In this document: piece after piece, positions 62,708-64,000 of the stretch
Numbering within the stretch: position 1 is the first letter of the stretch
Layout of the letters: the number at the start of each line of letters is the position of its first letter
NCBI GenBank assembly: GCA_012038135.1
Contig: JAAVJQ010000002.1
Span: forward strand, 248,001-312,000
Origin: Salinimicrobium nanhaiense
GTDB taxonomy: Bacteria > Bacteroidota > Bacteroidia > Flavobacteriales > Flavobacteriaceae
Direction of reading: 5' to 3'
DNA length: 64,000 nucleotides
Position numbers and translations under genes: made by a program
Notes under the pieces: model-generated
What the model was told of the DNA's origin: nothing
Database searches by the model: none
Seen by the model: the letters and a program-made list of their open reading frames with translations, nothing else

Positions 62708-64000
62708 CTATTCGTAAACTTCTTTAACAAATTCTTCATATGTTACTTCCTTCTCCTCGAGATTAACCTTCTCCTTGTAGAGTTCGAGCAGCTTTTGGTT
62801 CATCAATTGTTCAGAAAGACGCTTCACCTCATCCTGACGGGAAAGAATTCTTGCCGCGATATCATCAAGCTCCTTTTCTTCAGGATTCATCTGGCCAAAT
62901 TGTGCCATTTGTTCCTTGATCCTGTCTTTTGCAAAAGACTTAAGATCTTCAAATTTCACCTCAAGGTTATGCTCCTGGATCAATTTTCCTTCGATCAACT
63001 GGAATCTCAAACCTTTTTCGCTTTTTTCGTACTCCTCACGGGCTTCTTCAGGCGTAAGTTCTTTTTCACCTGCAGTCTGGATCCACTTTTGAAGGAATTC
63101 CTTCGGAAGGTCGAAATTGGTGTTTTCGATCAACATTTCAGTAACATCATTCAGCAGTTGCTGGTCACTTTGTTGCTCAAACTGCTTGGCAGCATCCTCT
63201 TTGATCTTATCTTTAAGTTCGGTAACCGAAGAAACTTCGTCTTTTCCGAAGAGCTTATCAAATAATTCCTGATCAAGATCTGCAAGTTCCTGGGTGTTCA
63301 CTTCTTCAACAGTGAATTCCACTTCCACATCAAGGCCATGTGCTTTATTGTGCTCTACTTTAAGGAAATCCATCAACTGGTGATCGTCCTCAAAAAGACC
63401 TTTGGTGCTTACTTTTAAAGTGTCACCGGTTTTAGCTCCAAGGAAAGGCTCCTTGTTTTTAACCTTTTCAAGAGGTAAGGTAGTGTGAGCGTCGATACCT
63501 TCTTCTTCATTCTTGAAAGTTCCGGTAAGCTGATCGCCTTCTTCTGCAGCATCTTTGGAAACCAATTTCCCATATTGCTTCTGAAGGGTCTTCACCTGGT
63601 TATCGATCATCTCGTCACCGGCAACGATCTTATAATGAGTGATGGGTTTTTCGTTATTAAGGCTTACTTCGAACTGCGGAGAAAGTCCCAGTTCAAATTC
63701 AAAGCTATAGTTCTCTGCATCCCAGTCGAAATTATCCTGTTCCTTAGGAAGCGGATTACCAAGAACATCAAGTTTTTCTTCTGTAAGATATTTATTTAGG
63801 GCATCCTGAAGCAGCTTATTTACCTCATCCACCAAAACAGCTTTTCCATACTGCTTTTTCACCATTCCCATGGGTACGTGACCTTTACGGAAGCCGGGGA
63901 TATTTGCATTTTTACGGTAATCTTTCAGGACCGTTTCAACTTTGTTGCTGTAGTCTTCTTTGGCAATATCTACCTTAAGAACGGCATTAAGTTCGTCAAT
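62708..64000 (-). CDS. tig: Trigger factor (5' end outside window)
   Basis: A chaperone bound at the ribosomal exit tunnel. The minus-strand frame is open to the window edge, so the ATG at 63871 is internal. The upstream residues NIPGFRKGHVP include the ribosome-binding signature GFRxGxxP, so about 430 residues are visible and only a short N-terminal piece is missing. The central FKBP-like domain (VKNKEPFLGAKTGDTLKVST) and the C-terminal arms (FAKDRIKEQMAQFGQMNPEE) are recognisable. It heads the tig-clpP-clpX operon. Confidence 0.95.
   Translation of the reverse strand: MDELNAVLKVDIAKEDYSNKVETVLKDYRKNANIPGFRKGHVPMGMVKKQYGKAVLVDEVNKLLQDALNKYLTEEKLDVLGNPLPKEQDNFDWDAENYSFEFELGLSPQFEVSLNNEKPITHYKIVAGDEMIDNQVKTLQKQYGKLVSKDAAEEGDQLTGTFKNEEEGIDAHTTLPLEKVKNKEPFLGAKTGDTLKVSTKGLFEDDHQLMDFLKVEHNKAHGLDVEVEFTVEEVNTQELADLDQELFDKLFGKDEVSSVTELKDKIKEDAAKQFEQQSDQQLLNDVTEMLIENTNFDLPKEFLQKWIQTAGEKELTPEEAREEYEKSEKGLRFQLIEGKLIQEHNLEVKFEDLKSFAKDRIKEQMAQFGQMNPEEKELDDIAARILSRQDEVKRLSEQLMNQKLLELYKEKVNLEEKEVTYEEFVKEVYE

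Overview
The window is ordinary chromosomal DNA of a Bacteroidota bacterium, almost certainly a (marine-type) member of the Flavobacteriaceae. The evidence is a complete gldK-gldL-gldM-gldN cluster for the type IX secretion and gliding motor, a folK-deoxynucleoside kinase fusion, DUF4230, GSCFA, DUF2797, DUF983 and DUF5522 families, paired GH92 mannosidases, and promoters with the Bacteroidota -7 box TAnnTTTG instead of sigma-70 boxes. The DNA is moderately AT-rich. I see no prophage, plasmid or CRISPR array, and the only mobile-element trace is a short transposase remnant.

Layout. 0-6 kb: end of a beta-helix protein, a SpoU-type RNA methyltransferase, FolK-dNK, a large AsmA-like protein and DUF2797. 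6-11 kb: GH3-family protein, a repeat-filled gap, hemL, a glucosaminidase-LysM lipoprotein and a PLP desulfhydrase/deaminase. 11-18 kb: a tiny HExxH membrane protein diverging from DUF5522-hutU-DUF4136, a toxin-antitoxin pair with a frameshifted ParE-like toxin, an aromatic amino acid hydroxylase, DUF4230 and GSCFA. 18-25 kb: alaS diverging from an M23-MerR-LemA-TPM-TPM operon, then a gap with 170-bp tandem repeats. 25-32 kb: a TonB-receptor-like outer-membrane protein, the GTPases der and era, and a lipoprotein with heptad-spaced histidines. 32-38 kb: gamma carbonic anhydrase, a 40-residue membrane protein, a transposase fragment, initiator tRNA-Met, small proteins, an ABC-F ATPase, DUF983 and an FAD oxidoreductase. 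38-47 kb: gldKLMN, an arginase-like protein lacking its metal-binding histidines, and topA. 47-54 kb: miaB, a sigma-54 activator, lptE, a TPR-like protein, secG and groES-groEL. 54-64 kb: three small stress/enzyme-fold proteins, two GH92 mannosidases, and tig-clpP-clpX.

How the genes fit together. GldL and GldM form the proton-driven motor, and GldK and GldN the periplasmic ring of the type IX machine. LptE, SecG and the sigma-54 activator form an envelope-biogenesis run upstream of the GroESL chaperonin. Trigger factor, ClpP and ClpX form the usual folding and degradation operon. HutU and the aromatic hydroxylase point to amino acid catabolism. The GH92 pair points to use of mannose-containing glycans, but no SusC/SusD pair is present here.

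Most notable observations: (1) a GC-rich interspersed palindrome translated inside hutU; (2) a ParE-like toxin whose conserved C-terminus lies in the -1 frame after an A7 run; (3) a lipoprotein in which all ten histidines sit at exact seven-residue spacing; (4) a probable pseudo-ureohydrolase next to gldKLMN; (5) promoters placed so close to the start codon that several mRNAs should be leaderless; and (6) several families of intergenic palindromes and tandem repeats. I did not find a clearly new multi-gene system; the window is mainly core genome.
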